In this document: piece after piece, positions 51,425-60,652 of the stretch
How the letters are laid out: each line of letters begins with the position of its first letter
Numbering within the stretch: the stretch's first letter is position 1
Position numbers and translations under genes: made by a program
NCBI GenBank assembly: GCA_013373205.1
Contig: JABXIG010000011.1
Location: 62,001-126,000 of the forward strand
Direction: 5' to 3'
DNA: 64,000 nt
Source of the DNA: Methylocystaceae bacterium
GTDB taxonomy: Bacteria; Pseudomonadota; Alphaproteobacteria; Rhodospirillales; Terasakiellaceae
Notes under the pieces: generated by a model
Database searches by the model: none
Told to the model about the DNA's origin: nothing
The model's input: only the letters and a program-made list of their open reading frames with translations

Positions 51425-51994
51425 ATGAAAAGTTTTTTAAGTGCCCTTTGGGGTTTGGTTTTCTCTTTGTCTGCTGCACAGGCAGACGAAGTCCCGGTCA
51501 ATGAATTTGGCCTGTATCATCAGGACTGGTTTTTGGAAAGCTTTCTGGATATGTCAGAAGACTTTCAAGGGGCGCGTGATGCAGGAAAGCGGTTTGTCAT
51601 CATATGGGAACAAAAGGGCTGCCCTTATTGCAAGGACTTACACGCAAAAACCTTATCGCAGGATAATATCAAAACCTATATGCAGGATAATTTTGTTGTC
51701 TTGCAAATGAATATTTGGGGCGACCGCGAGGTAACAGATTTTGATGGCACGGAAATGACGGAAAAAGACTTTGCCGCCAAAAACGGCATTGCCTTTACAC
51801 CGACGGTACAGTTTTTACATGAAGATATAAAGGGTAAAGATGGGTTGGCACGCGAAGCCGCACGTCTTCCCGGTTTTTTCCGCCCTTTTCACTTTAAAGC
51901 CATGCTGAATTATGTGCATGAGAAGATGTATGAGACAGATAAGCCGTTTCAACGCTATATCGTTGAACTGGCGCAAAGTGGGCAGAAGCCTTAA
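51425..51994 (+). CDS. SoxW-like periplasmic thioredoxin
   Basis: A 189-residue protein with signal peptide (about residues 1-20) and a thioredoxin-like motif EQKGCPYCKDLH (Cys about 66 and 69), then FVVLQMNIWGDREV and the cis-Pro segment IAFTPTVQFLHED. This fits SoxW, the thioredoxin that receives electrons from the membrane protein SoxV (CcdA type). The CcdA gene lies immediately beyond it on the opposite strand, overlapping by four bases, which supports the partnership. The AGGAGG ribosome site is close to perfect. Confidence 0.82.
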   Translation: MKSFLSALWGLVFSLSAAQADEVPVNEFGLYHQDWFLESFLDMSEDFQGARDAGKRFVIIWEQKGCPYCKDLHAKTLSQDNIKTYMQDNFVVLQMNIWGDREVTDFDGTEMTEKDFAAKNGIAFTPTVQFLHEDIKGKDGLAREAARLPGFFRPFHFKAMLNYVHEKMYETDKPFQRYIVELAQSGQKP

Positions 51995-52737
51995 TTCAGT
52001 CCATTAAGGATGGGGAAGGTTTCTAGCAACCAAGCTGTGATGAGGGTCAGGCTACCTGTCAGCATCAACAGGCCGGTTAAGACAAGTAACACGCCCATGG
52101 CAATTTCGACTTTATGTAAGTGTCTACGAAACTTGCCTAAGAACGTCATGAACTGGGCACTTAGGGCGGCGGCTAACAAAAAGGGAAGACTAAGACCTGC
52201 GGCATAGATGGCAAGCAGGATAACACCATCGCTGAGTTCCCCCATGCCGCCTGCGACCATAAGAATGCTGGATAGGACCGGGCCTACACATGGAGTCCAG
52301 CCAAAACCGAAGGCAAGACCCAAGATAAAGGCACCGATCAGTCCGGCGGGTTTTTGATCTGGGTGAAACCGTTTTTCGAAATTGAGAAAGGCAATTTTAA
52401 ACAGTCCCATATAATGCAGACCAAAGATGACGATAATTGCCCCGCCAACCATGGCAAGTGTCTGTTTATATTGGGCAATAGCTTGACCTAATCCAGTTGC
52501 GGCAGCGCCCATGGCAATGAAGATGCTGGATAGGCCCAGCACAAAGGCAAGTCCGGCCAATAGAACATTTTTACGGTTAAAGCCGTCTTCGCCTTTTTTG
52601 TCGGGGGCGGTCAGTTGTTCCAGTGAACTGCCGCTGATAAAGCAGAGATAGGCGGGGACCAAAGGCAGGATGCAGGGTGATAAAAATGTCAGTAAACCGG
52701 CCGAAAAAGCCGCAACAAAGGAAACGTCTAAACCCAA
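51991..52737 (-). CDS. soxV: CcdA/SoxV-type membrane thiol-disulfide transporter
   Basis: A 248-residue integral membrane protein with about six membrane helices. The two hallmark cysteines appear in FLSPCILPLVPAYL (about residue 22) and GWTPCVGPVLSSI (about residue 148). CcdA/SoxV proteins carry reducing power from cytoplasmic thioredoxin to periplasmic partners, here most likely the SoxW-like and SoxS-like proteins. Start is TTG at 52737 with GGGAG seven bases upstream. It is convergent with the SoxW-like gene (4-base overlap) and divergent from the hydrolase gene. Confidence 0.87.
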   Translation of the reverse strand: MGLDVSFVAAFSAGLLTFLSPCILPLVPAYLCFISGSSLEQLTAPDKKGEDGFNRKNVLLAGLAFVLGLSSIFIAMGAAATGLGQAIAQYKQTLAMVGGAIIVIFGLHYMGLFKIAFLNFEKRFHPDQKPAGLIGAFILGLAFGFGWTPCVGPVLSSILMVAGGMGELSDGVILLAIYAAGLSLPFLLAAALSAQFMTFLGKFRRHLHKVEIAMGVLLVLTGLLMLTGSLTLITAWLLETFPILNGLN

Positions 52738-52842
52738 AGCAATACTCCCAACAATAACTGGATCATGATATTAGAATAATATAAATTAGTAACAATTAAA
52801 ACTTTAATCGGATCAATCCGATATAAACAGGTGAGGTATCAT

Positions 52843-53733
52843 ATGCATAAATTGATATGCAGCTTATTGGCGGGGCTTTGGCTTGTGTCTGCGGGACAGG
52901 TGCATGCAGAAGAGGTCAGTCTGAAATTGCCAAACGGGTTAACGGCTTTTGGCAGTTTGGACTTGGCCGATGGTAAAAGCTTAAAAGAAGATGGGGTTGT
53001 TTTATTTGTTCATGGCACCCTTGCCCATAAAGATATGGCGCTGGTGGCAGCCCAACGCAGCCTTTTAAATGAACGCGAGATCAATGTGCTGGCAATCAAT
53101 TTAAGTCTTGGGCTTGATAAGCGCACAGGTATGTATGATTGTGCAGTTCCTCATACACATAAGCATAGCGATGCAATGGATGAAATTGCAGGCTGGATTG
53201 ACTGGTTGAAAGAACAGGGCTCAAGCACCATTATTCTTACAGGGCATTCGCGTGGGGCTAATCAAGTGGCTTGGTTCGCGGCAGAACGCGATGTCAGCGC
53301 GGTTGAAAAAATAGTGCTGATTGCCCCGCAAACATGGGAAGAGGGCAAGGAAAAGGCTTCTTATAAAAAACGTTATAACAAAGATCTGACGCCCATTTTA
53401 AAAGAAATGACAGAGGCGAAATCAGATGAGATGAAATCAGGTGTGGATTTTATTTATTGTGCGGATACGACTGTGAAAGCGGATAGTTTCGTCAATTATT
53501 ACACACCGGATCAACGCTTTAATACACCGGATTTGTTGGCTAAAATCAACAAACCCGTGCTGGTAATTGCAGGAAGTGCGGATCAGGTTGTCAGTGACCT
53601 TCCGGAAAAAATGGCGAAGGTAAAACAGGATCATGTGCACTTTCAAACTATCGAAGATGCAGGTCATATGTTTATTGATTTTGCAGGTGAGGACTTAGCC
53701 GATGCAATCGCAGAATTTTTGCACGGCACATAA
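52843..53733 (+). CDS. Exported alpha/beta hydrolase, unknown substrate
   Basis: A 296-residue protein with signal peptide (about residues 1-22, ending VHA). The alpha/beta-hydrolase fold is shown by VVLFVHGTLAHKD (oxyanion-hole HG), nucleophile serine in LTGHSRGANQVA (about residue 139), an acidic block VLVIAGSADQVV, and the catalytic His in DAGHMFIDF near the C-terminus. No sulfur-specific motif is visible. ATG 52843 is preferred to GTG 52831 because GAGG stands six bases upstream. It is followed by a rhodanese gene in the same direction at 10 bases. Confidence 0.8.
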   Translation: MHKLICSLLAGLWLVSAGQVHAEEVSLKLPNGLTAFGSLDLADGKSLKEDGVVLFVHGTLAHKDMALVAAQRSLLNEREINVLAINLSLGLDKRTGMYDCAVPHTHKHSDAMDEIAGWIDWLKEQGSSTIILTGHSRGANQVAWFAAERDVSAVEKIVLIAPQTWEEGKEKASYKKRYNKDLTPILKEMTEAKSDEMKSGVDFIYCADTTVKADSFVNYYTPDQRFNTPDLLAKINKPVLVIAGSADQVVSDLPEKMAKVKQDHVHFQTIEDAGHMFIDFAGEDLADAIAEFLHGT

Positions 53734-53743
53734 AGGATTACAA

Positions 53744-54343
53744 ATGATGAAAAATATTTTCTTTCTGGCCCTTTTTGGCCTGTTGCTTCAATTCACCAAC
53801 GCTTCTGCCCAAGAAGTCGGGATCGGTGGCGGGATCAGCAACATTCTGGTAGAAACCGAAGATGGACCGATCAAGATTGAACGCATTCAGGATACCTCCA
53901 ATGTGATTACAGGTGATTTCGCTAAAACCTCGCGTCCCTGCCCACCTTTTTGTATTCAACCCATGAAAGTTGCTGATGGGGTGGAGACCTATGGGGAACG
54001 TGAATTGATCGATTTCTTAAAAAATAAAGAAGGGGTTCTGGTCGACGCCCGTACAGAAAACTGGCATCTCAATGGCACCATCCCCAGTTCTGTCAACATC
54101 CCTTATGTAGAAATCACACAGCGCATGGATGAATTGGGTTGCCAGAAAAAAGAAAATGGATGGGATTGTTCAAAGGCTAAAAAGATTGCGCTTTATTGTA
54201 ATGGTCCATGGTGCGGACAATCCCCTATGGCGATTAAAAGTCTTTTGCGTGAAGGTTATCCGGCAAGTCTGATGAAATATTATCGGGGCGGCATGCAGGC
54301 GTGGCAGGCGCTGGGCTTGACTGTGGTTGAAGGCAGCCTCTAA
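53744..54343 (+). CDS. Exported rhodanese-like protein
   Basis: A 199-residue protein with signal peptide (about residues 1-22, ending ASA). A rhodanese domain occupies about residues 80-195: GVLVDARTENWHLNGTIPSSVNIPY and the active-site loop LYCNGPWCGQSPMAIKSLL with Cys in CNGPWCGQS, then YYRGGMQAWQALGL. Rhodaneses move sulfane sulfur between thiols. The N-terminal part has a RPCPPFCIQPM segment with two more cysteines. It is co-directional with the hydrolase and closes the sulfur island. Whether it uses thiosulfate or persulfides is unknown. Confidence 0.85.
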   Translation: MMKNIFFLALFGLLLQFTNASAQEVGIGGGISNILVETEDGPIKIERIQDTSNVITGDFAKTSRPCPPFCIQPMKVADGVETYGERELIDFLKNKEGVLVDARTENWHLNGTIPSSVNIPYVEITQRMDELGCQKKENGWDCSKAKKIALYCNGPWCGQSPMAIKSLLREGYPASLMKYYRGGMQAWQALGLTVVEGSL

Positions 54344-54358
54344 GTTAAATGTGTTGTT

Positions 54359-57049
54359 TTAAGTGGGGGTCTTGTCAGGGCGACCCTCACTTTCCAAAAG
54401 AGCATTCATGGCCGTGGTTAATTCATCAATCGATACGGGCTTTTGAATGAAATAATCCACGCCGATTTCTGCTGCATTTTCGATGCTAATATTGGCATCA
54501 TAGCCGGACATCATGATGATTGGTATTTCTTGGTTGATCTCACGGATAGCCCTGATCATTTGGTCGCCGGACATTTTAGGCATGGTCTGATCCGTCAGGA
54601 TAATCTGATATTTATCAGGATTGGTTACAAAATCATCCAGTGCTTCGATACTGTCGGTATAGCTTTGATATTCATACCCAGCTTCTTCCAGAAGGTCTTC
54701 GATAAATTGTGTATTAATCAGTTCATCATCGACAATCAAGGCGCGTTCATGATTGCCCAAAATCATGGCATGAGATGATTCGTTTCGTTCGATGGGCAGG
54801 TTGGTGATGGGTAGGTAGACTGTAAAGCGTGAACCGACGCCGGGTTCACTTTCAACCTGAATATCACCATTATGGTTTTGCACAATGCCATGAACCATAG
54901 CAAGCCCCAGACCTGTTCCTTCACCACTTTTTTTGGTGGTAAAGAAGGGGTCGAAAATCCGCGTTTTGGTATCACCATCCATGCCATGCCCCTCGTCTTT
55001 AACAGTGATTTTCAGATAAGGTCCAACATGCAGGGTGGGGTGTAAATCAGCGACATCCGCTGTGATGTTTTCTTCTTCCAGAATGACTTCCAGCACGCCA
55101 CCTTCGGGATGCATGGCCTGATTGGCATTGGTGCACAGGTTTAGGATCAATTGTTGAATTTGTGTATCATCCGCTACTACAGGCGGGCAGTCATGGGGGA
55201 TATGTTGTTTTATTTCAATGTTGGCCGGGGTGGTCGATTGGACCAGTTGCATGGCCTCAATTAGGGTCGGTGCTAAGTGAGTGCTGATCATTTCGCCTTC
55301 TGTGCGTTTTGAAAAGGTCAAAATTTGCTTGATCATGCTCGCTGCGCGGTTGGCGGACTTTGCAATTTGTTGAATGCGCGCATGGTTTGGATCATCTTCT
55401 GGAATGCGCGAGGATAACAGGGATGAATACCCTAATATCGGTGTCAGGATATTATTGAAATCATGGGCAATACCTCCGGCCAAGGTGCCGATGGTTTCCA
55501 TCTTCTGTGCTTGGCGCAACTGGCTTTCCAGTTTCTTTTGTTTTTCTTGCTGAAGTTTGCGCGCAGAAATGTTTGTGATAAAGGCGACGCTGCGTAAATT
55601 TTCATGTTCTGCTTTTGGCAGGACGGTGGAGTTAATTTCAACCGGGATAGGTTCCCCTGATTTTGCCAGAAGGCGTACTTCATATGATTGATGAGAGGTA
55701 TGATTTGTTTTGTCACGCCGGCTCAGCCAGAACTCAAGATCTTCAGGGTATATGAAATCTGTAATGGGGCGGTTAAACATGTCTTCGCGTTTATAGCCGA
55801 GCATTTCGTAAAGGGATGAATTGATATCGGTGATCTCCATCTTATCCAGATCGCCAATGACAAATCCTTCAGACGTGGCTTCGATAATGGCGCGCAAACT
55901 GCCTTCAGAGGCTTGCAGGGCATCTTCTGCTTGTTTGCGTTCGGTAATATCCTGACCTGAACTTAGAACCCCGATGGCGTTGCCGAATTCATCGCGTTCA
56001 ATCGAGTTGTGCCAGAAAAGCAATCGTCGTTCGCCCGTCTTGGTAATAACTTCATTTTCAAAATAAGAAGATTTATCAGGTTCGCCGGCTCGATAAGGGG
56101 GTTTGAAAAGGTCACCAAATAGTTTGCGTAACTTTGGGTGTTCATTTGGTGGGATGGCGATGTCAAACCAATCTCGCCCCACAATGTCTTCAACATCATA
56201 TCCCAAGAGGTCCAGACCACGTTGGTTTAGCATGACGATATGACCGTATTGATCCAGCTTTAAAATAATGGCCTCAGCAATGGTCAGGTAACGTTCTGTT
56301 TCTTCTTTTTGAGCTTTTAGTTTTGTTTCCGCGATATCTTTTGAACGTAGGTGCGATCCGATAATGCTTAAAAGTTTATTGCCGGCGTTGGTGACTTCTT
56401 CAAATTCGGTATTGGCAAGATGGGGCGCCAGACGTAGAGAGCTGTTGGCAGGTTTTGCCGGGTCGATTTCTTTAAAATCATGTGCAAGACGGTGAAGCGG
56501 GCGCGTTACGGTTTTATAGAAAACAAAGAGTAAAAGCACGGAAAGCAAAAAACTTTCCAGCATGGTTGCACCAAAAATATAGAGGGAACGATGCAAGAAT
56601 GCTTGGGCTGTTTCGTGGGGAGTAACCTTAACCCGAAGGCTGCCAATAATATCCTGACCACTGTCTTGAAGGCGTAATGGGCGCATGAAATGGTATTCCT
56701 CATCAAAGAGGTGTTTTGTGATCTCTTCATAAGGACGTGCGCCCATGTAGCGCACAAGAGTTGTCATGGTTTTCTTGTTCTCGTCCTTAATTTCGACGCT
56801 GGTGATGGGATCAAATTCAAACAGTCCCGCAGCAATTTCTGCGGCTAAGTCACTATCGAAGGTATAAACGGCTTTGGTTGCTGCTTTTTCAACAGAGTTG
56901 ATGACCTCCTCCACACGTTCATTCAATGTGGCAAGGCGGTGGTGATAATCCTGAAAAACCTGAATCGAACTCACTGTCCCCCCCATGAGCAGGGTTAGCA
57001 AAACGACGGTTTTTGTCATTTCATAGGCGATGGATTTACGTTTTGTCAT
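54359..57049 (-). CDS. Membrane hybrid sensor histidine kinase with two PAS domains
   Basis: An 896-residue protein. Two membrane segments (about residues 12-32 and 155-178) bracket a periplasmic domain; a HAMP-like region and two PAS domains follow (starting near 255 and 380; the second is followed by a PAC-like stretch), then HisKA with LAGGIAHDFNNILTPILGYSS, a HATPase_c domain with DEGHGMDGDTKTRIFDPFFTTK and GTGLGLAMVHGIVQNHNG, and a receiver domain (about 765-885, IILTDQTMPKMSG). It is the second hybrid kinase flanking the sulfur genes. Its stimulus and output partner are unknown. Confidence 0.92.
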   Translation of the reverse strand: MTKRKSIAYEMTKTVVLLTLLMGGTVSSIQVFQDYHHRLATLNERVEEVINSVEKAATKAVYTFDSDLAAEIAAGLFEFDPITSVEIKDENKKTMTTLVRYMGARPYEEITKHLFDEEYHFMRPLRLQDSGQDIIGSLRVKVTPHETAQAFLHRSLYIFGATMLESFLLSVLLLFVFYKTVTRPLHRLAHDFKEIDPAKPANSSLRLAPHLANTEFEEVTNAGNKLLSIIGSHLRSKDIAETKLKAQKEETERYLTIAEAIILKLDQYGHIVMLNQRGLDLLGYDVEDIVGRDWFDIAIPPNEHPKLRKLFGDLFKPPYRAGEPDKSSYFENEVITKTGERRLLFWHNSIERDEFGNAIGVLSSGQDITERKQAEDALQASEGSLRAIIEATSEGFVIGDLDKMEITDINSSLYEMLGYKREDMFNRPITDFIYPEDLEFWLSRRDKTNHTSHQSYEVRLLAKSGEPIPVEINSTVLPKAEHENLRSVAFITNISARKLQQEKQKKLESQLRQAQKMETIGTLAGGIAHDFNNILTPILGYSSLLSSRIPEDDPNHARIQQIAKSANRAASMIKQILTFSKRTEGEMISTHLAPTLIEAMQLVQSTTPANIEIKQHIPHDCPPVVADDTQIQQLILNLCTNANQAMHPEGGVLEVILEEENITADVADLHPTLHVGPYLKITVKDEGHGMDGDTKTRIFDPFFTTKKSGEGTGLGLAMVHGIVQNHNGDIQVESEPGVGSRFTVYLPITNLPIERNESSHAMILGNHERALIVDDELINTQFIEDLLEEAGYEYQSYTDSIEALDDFVTNPDKYQIILTDQTMPKMSGDQMIRAIREINQEIPIIMMSGYDANISIENAAEIGVDYFIQKPVSIDELTTAMNALLESEGRPDKTPT

Positions 57050-57283
57050 GGGACCCCTGAGGACAATTACCAGACTTTCAGCATATATTTTTTATCGGGT
57101 GATGATCTAATAAATTTTATTAACCAATTAAAAATTATTATATGTAAGGATATGTTAGTCTTGTGGTTGGAAAAACGTCAATATGGTTATTTCAGACGTG
57201 GACCTTTGCTTAAAAGAAGGTTAGGGTTCTACCAACTGTTTGCAATAATAGATAAAAATTGATTAAATAAGGTCCAAGGGCGT

Positions 57284-59482
57284 ATGCCAGAAATTCGAAA
57301 AGTAAAAGTATCCACAGGCATTGAATGGGTCGAAGTGCCCGCGGCCGGTGTCTATATTTTATGTGGCTGCCCCCCTGACAGTGTCAAACATCTCATGAAA
57401 CTGGGACTGATTGTTCCGACAGAACGTGAGGGCTGGACCTTTGAAACAGGACCCAATGCGATTTTGCTGTCTGATATTATTTTGCAAAATGGCAGCTTTA
57501 CCAATATGGCAGAATTTCCGGTTCTGCAGATGCTGTATCGTCAGGGAACCCTTATCCCCAATCACCCTAACAACACCGGTGTGAAACCGATTTTGATCGG
57601 TGCACAGGATCAGATCAATGCGCAGATGGAATATATCCATCGCGGTAATTATGGTCTGGTCAGTGAAGAAGAAATGATGGCCTGCGGCGTGAATGCCGAA
57701 GATGCCAAAACAATGATGCGTATGAAACTGCGTTTTGCTTTTGGTGCGATCCATCATCCTAGTGCGTTGCTGGATAGCCGGGTGATACAGGATGGTCCGG
57801 TTGAAATCCAAAACGGGGTCTATGTGCAACGCGTCGCATTGAACCGTTTTGAAATTTCTTATGGCACTGAAAGTGTGCAGGTGAATTTAAATCTCGGTAA
57901 TCTGGAACATTATGTACCATCGTACCCTTTGGGCTATCATCAGGTGGAACGCGATAGTTTTTCCATTATTCATAGTGGGGACGGCGATGGATGGGATGTA
58001 AACCGTCCAACCATGTCCAGTGTGATTTTCTATCAGGGTAAAATTTATCTGGTGGATGCGGGACCGAATGTACGCGTGACGTTGCAATCACTTGGCATCG
58101 GGATCAGCGAAGTTGACGGGATTTTCCATACCCATTCCCACGATGACCATTTTGCCGGATTGCCTGCCTTTATCAGGTCTGATCGTAAAATCAATTATTA
58201 TGCCGCACCTTATGTGCGCGCCTCGGTGGCTAAAAAACTGGCGGCTTTGCTTTCTGTGGATGAAGCGCGTTTTGCCGATTTCTTTAACATTCATGACCTT
58301 GATGTGGATGTCTGGAATGATGTTGGTGGTCTGGAAGTCCGTCCGCGTCTGTCGCCTCATCCGGTTGAAACGGCGGTTATGCAGTTCCGTGCCTTAGGGC
58401 CGGATGGCTATAAAACCTATGGACATTATGCCGATATCGTTTCCTTGGATGTTTTAAAAGGTATGGTCACGGATGATGACGAGGCCCCCGGCGTTTCCGA
58501 AGAATTCTATGATATGATCCGCGATCATTACCTTGAACCGCTGGATGTGAAAAAGATTGATATTGGCGGCGGGCTGATTCATGGCGAAGCCAGTGATTTT
58601 GCGGGGGATAAATCCGGCAAGATGATCTTGTCACATACAGCGTTGCCATTACGCCCGGATCAACGCGAAATTGGTTCCGGTGCGCCTTTTGGGACAACGG
58701 ATGTGCTGATCCCGTCTTATCAGGACAATACCCGACGTTATGCCTTTGAATATTTGCAGGATTATTTTCCGACAATCCCAACTCATGCCCTACGGACCTT
58801 GATGAATACGTCGGTTGTGACATTCAATCCGGAAACGATCTTGCTCAAAGAAGGTGAAGAAGTCGAAAACATTTTCCTTTTGCTGACAGGCTCGGTGGAA
58901 CTTTTAAAAACCTCCAGCGATATGCATGCCCTCGTTTCAGCAGGGTCCCTTGTTGGGGAAATGACAGCTTTACATCAGTTGCCATCAATGGAAACCTATC
59001 GTGCGCTGACTTTTGTTGAGGCCTTGAAAATTCCAACCAAGCTGTATCGTGAAGTTGTAGATAAATATCAGTTGTTTGGCGATATTATTCGTTTGATGGA
59101 AGGCCGTGAGTTTTTGCAGGCAACCTGGTTGTTTGGGGAATCGCTGTCCTATAGTACACAAAATCGAATCGCCGATGAGATGATCTGTCATCATATGGAG
59201 GCTGGCGAACTCTTCAGTAGCGGTGAAGATAAAGGCGTGTGTATCATCCGTCAGGGCGAAGCCACCCTCTATCACAAAGGCGAAGAGGTGGAGACTTTGG
59301 GGCGTGGTGATTTCTTTGCTGAAGATAGCGCAGTGTTTGACCGCAACAGTGAATTCACTATCAAAATCCAAGCTGGTGGAGTTGAGTTTTGCAGTATTTC
59401 CGCCGAAACTTTAAAAGACATTCCCATCGTACAATGGAAATTGATTGAAAGTGTCGAACGGCGCCGTTATCTGCTGGCCTGA
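57284..59482 (+). CDS. Metallo-beta-lactamase-fold protein with C-terminal cNMP-binding-like domains
   Basis: A 732-residue cytoplasmic protein. Residues 1-200 are a conserved-looking N-terminal region of unknown type (MPEIRKVKVSTGIEWVEVP). The MBL-fold domain has the metal motif HTHSHDDH with H284, H286, D288 and H289. Downstream, LPLRPDQREIGSGAPFG is also hydrolase-like. Two cyclic-nucleotide-binding-like segments follow: one near 500-600 (FNPETILLKEGEEVENIFLLLTGSVELLKT, SLVGEMTAL) and one near 640-725 (MEAGELFSSGEDKGVCIIRQGEATLYHKGEEV, GDFFAED). It may be an MBL hydrolase or redox enzyme gated by a ligand. The 3' end overlaps the YdjM-type gene by 16 bases. Confidence 0.78.
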   Translation: MPEIRKVKVSTGIEWVEVPAAGVYILCGCPPDSVKHLMKLGLIVPTEREGWTFETGPNAILLSDIILQNGSFTNMAEFPVLQMLYRQGTLIPNHPNNTGVKPILIGAQDQINAQMEYIHRGNYGLVSEEEMMACGVNAEDAKTMMRMKLRFAFGAIHHPSALLDSRVIQDGPVEIQNGVYVQRVALNRFEISYGTESVQVNLNLGNLEHYVPSYPLGYHQVERDSFSIIHSGDGDGWDVNRPTMSSVIFYQGKIYLVDAGPNVRVTLQSLGIGISEVDGIFHTHSHDDHFAGLPAFIRSDRKINYYAAPYVRASVAKKLAALLSVDEARFADFFNIHDLDVDVWNDVGGLEVRPRLSPHPVETAVMQFRALGPDGYKTYGHYADIVSLDVLKGMVTDDDEAPGVSEEFYDMIRDHYLEPLDVKKIDIGGGLIHGEASDFAGDKSGKMILSHTALPLRPDQREIGSGAPFGTTDVLIPSYQDNTRRYAFEYLQDYFPTIPTHALRTLMNTSVVTFNPETILLKEGEEVENIFLLLTGSVELLKTSSDMHALVSAGSLVGEMTALHQLPSMETYRALTFVEALKIPTKLYREVVDKYQLFGDIIRLMEGREFLQATWLFGESLSYSTQNRIADEMICHHMEAGELFSSGEDKGVCIIRQGEATLYHKGEEVETLGRGDFFAEDSAVFDRNSEFTIKIQAGGVEFCSISAETLKDIPIVQWKLIESVERRRYLLA

Positions 59483-60486
59483 TCTTTTCCTAAAATCATC
59501 TTTAAAAATTGGTCGCGTTCTACCTTTCCGGCACGTTCATTGCTAATAAATTTAACGTGGTTGGACGCATCTGCTTTAGGGTCCAGTTCGATAAACCATA
59601 AAGGCTTGATCTGGTTGGGCAGGAAGGAATAACGAAGATCAATCACCCGGTTGTCATGGGTTGGATCTTTAGCGATATAGCCTTTTGAGAACCAGCGAAA
59701 TCGTTCAATATCTTTTGCTTGCTGACTGTCTGGATCAAGCCAGGGCAGGTCTTTTTTAATATTTAGGCGGGTAATGGATTGCCCCACAAGAATGTCTGGT
59801 GTGAGCCCTGCACGTACGGCATCAACGTAAAATCGTCCCTCATACTCATAAATGATTTTCCAGAGATAGAGATTGCCAAAACTTGGTTTGGCATGAATGC
59901 TCTCAGGAGCATGACCGCGCGAGCTGGCAAGGTCAAACCCCGTTATGCTCGCACGATGGTTCTGTAAGGCCCCCAAGCAGAGATAAACGACCATCCAGGC
60001 AAGGCCAAGCTGTGCAAATCGTGCGCTGCCTTTGATCGCTGCAAAAATAACCAGAATGAGTGTCGGCAGGGTAAATAGCGGGTCAATGATCGAAATAATC
60101 CGCCAATCGATGCGCTGGTCACTAAAGGGCCAGAACAACATGGTCCCATAAGAGGTCGCCGCATCCAAAAGGCCGTGGGTGGCATAGCCCAATGTGCAAA
60201 ACAGAAAGGTCAGCTTAAACGGGATGTTTTTTCGTCTTGTAAGCAGGATATGGAAAAACAAGGCGCAGATAAAGCCGCCAATTGGAATGAAAATTATCGA
60301 ATGGCTGAACTGACGATGATATTCCAGATAGAGTAGAGGGTCATGGTCGGATCGAATAAAACTATCCAAATCCGGCGCCATTCCGCCAAGCCATCCTAAC
60401 AGCCCCGCCCAGAAAAAATATTTCTTTTTCTGCTGTAAAGCCTGAGGCAAAACCGCCCCGACAACCCCTTGCGTCACCGGATCCAT
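59467..60486 (-). CDS. YdjM-family membrane-bound metal-dependent hydrolase-like protein
   Basis: A 339-residue protein. It starts MDPVTQGVVGAVLPQALQQKK, then GWLGGMAPDLDSFIRS and EYHRQFSHSIIFIP, the Asp and His residues typical of the YdjM/DUF457 family of membrane metal-dependent hydrolases. At least four hydrophobic segments occupy the first 185 residues; the rest is soluble. E. coli YdjM is an SOS-regulated inner-membrane protein of unknown activity. ATG 60486 is used; GTG 60492 is two codons upstream. It overlaps the MBL-cNMP gene at the 3' end. Confidence 0.8.
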   Translation of the reverse strand: MDPVTQGVVGAVLPQALQQKKKYFFWAGLLGWLGGMAPDLDSFIRSDHDPLLYLEYHRQFSHSIIFIPIGGFICALFFHILLTRRKNIPFKLTFLFCTLGYATHGLLDAATSYGTMLFWPFSDQRIDWRIISIIDPLFTLPTLILVIFAAIKGSARFAQLGLAWMVVYLCLGALQNHRASITGFDLASSRGHAPESIHAKPSFGNLYLWKIIYEYEGRFYVDAVRAGLTPDILVGQSITRLNIKKDLPWLDPDSQQAKDIERFRWFSKGYIAKDPTHDNRVIDLRYSFLPNQIKPLWFIELDPKADASNHVKFISNERAGKVERDQFLKMILGKDQASR

Positions 60487-60516
60487 GAACACCTAACACC
60501 AAACAGAAAAGGTGGG

Positions 60517-60593
60517 TGGTAGGGCAGGAGGGACTTGAACCCCCGACCAGACCGTTATGAGCGGTCGGCTCTAACCAACTGAGCTACTGCCCC
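60517..60593 (-). tRNA. tRNA with CAU anticodon (tRNA-Met elongator or tRNA-Ile2)
   Basis: On the minus strand the 77-base sequence folds as a tRNA: acceptor GGGGCAG with CTGCCCT, D-arm with AGCTCAG and GGTTAGAGC, anticodon stem GACCG/CGGTC around loop CTCATAA (anticodon CAT at 60559-60557), T-arm with GGTTCAAGTCC, and an encoded CCA end. The anticodon alone cannot separate elongator Met from Ile2 (lysidine-modified); the TGGTCG/GGTTCAAGTCC pattern slightly favours Ile2. Confidence 0.9.
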
Positions 60594-60603
60594 ACAGAAA
60601 GTT

Positions 60604-60634
60604 GTGGCGTGAATTTAATCAAAACTCACGCCAC
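60604..60634 (-). terminator. Stem-loop after rpoD
   Basis: GTGGCGTGA (60604-60612) and TCACGCCAC (60626-60634) form a perfect 9-bp stem with a 13-base loop between the rpoD stop and the tRNA gene. On the minus strand the tail is ACTTTC, so termination is plausible but not strong. Confidence 0.6.
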
Positions 60635-60652
60635 GTCAAGTCTTTGAATGAA

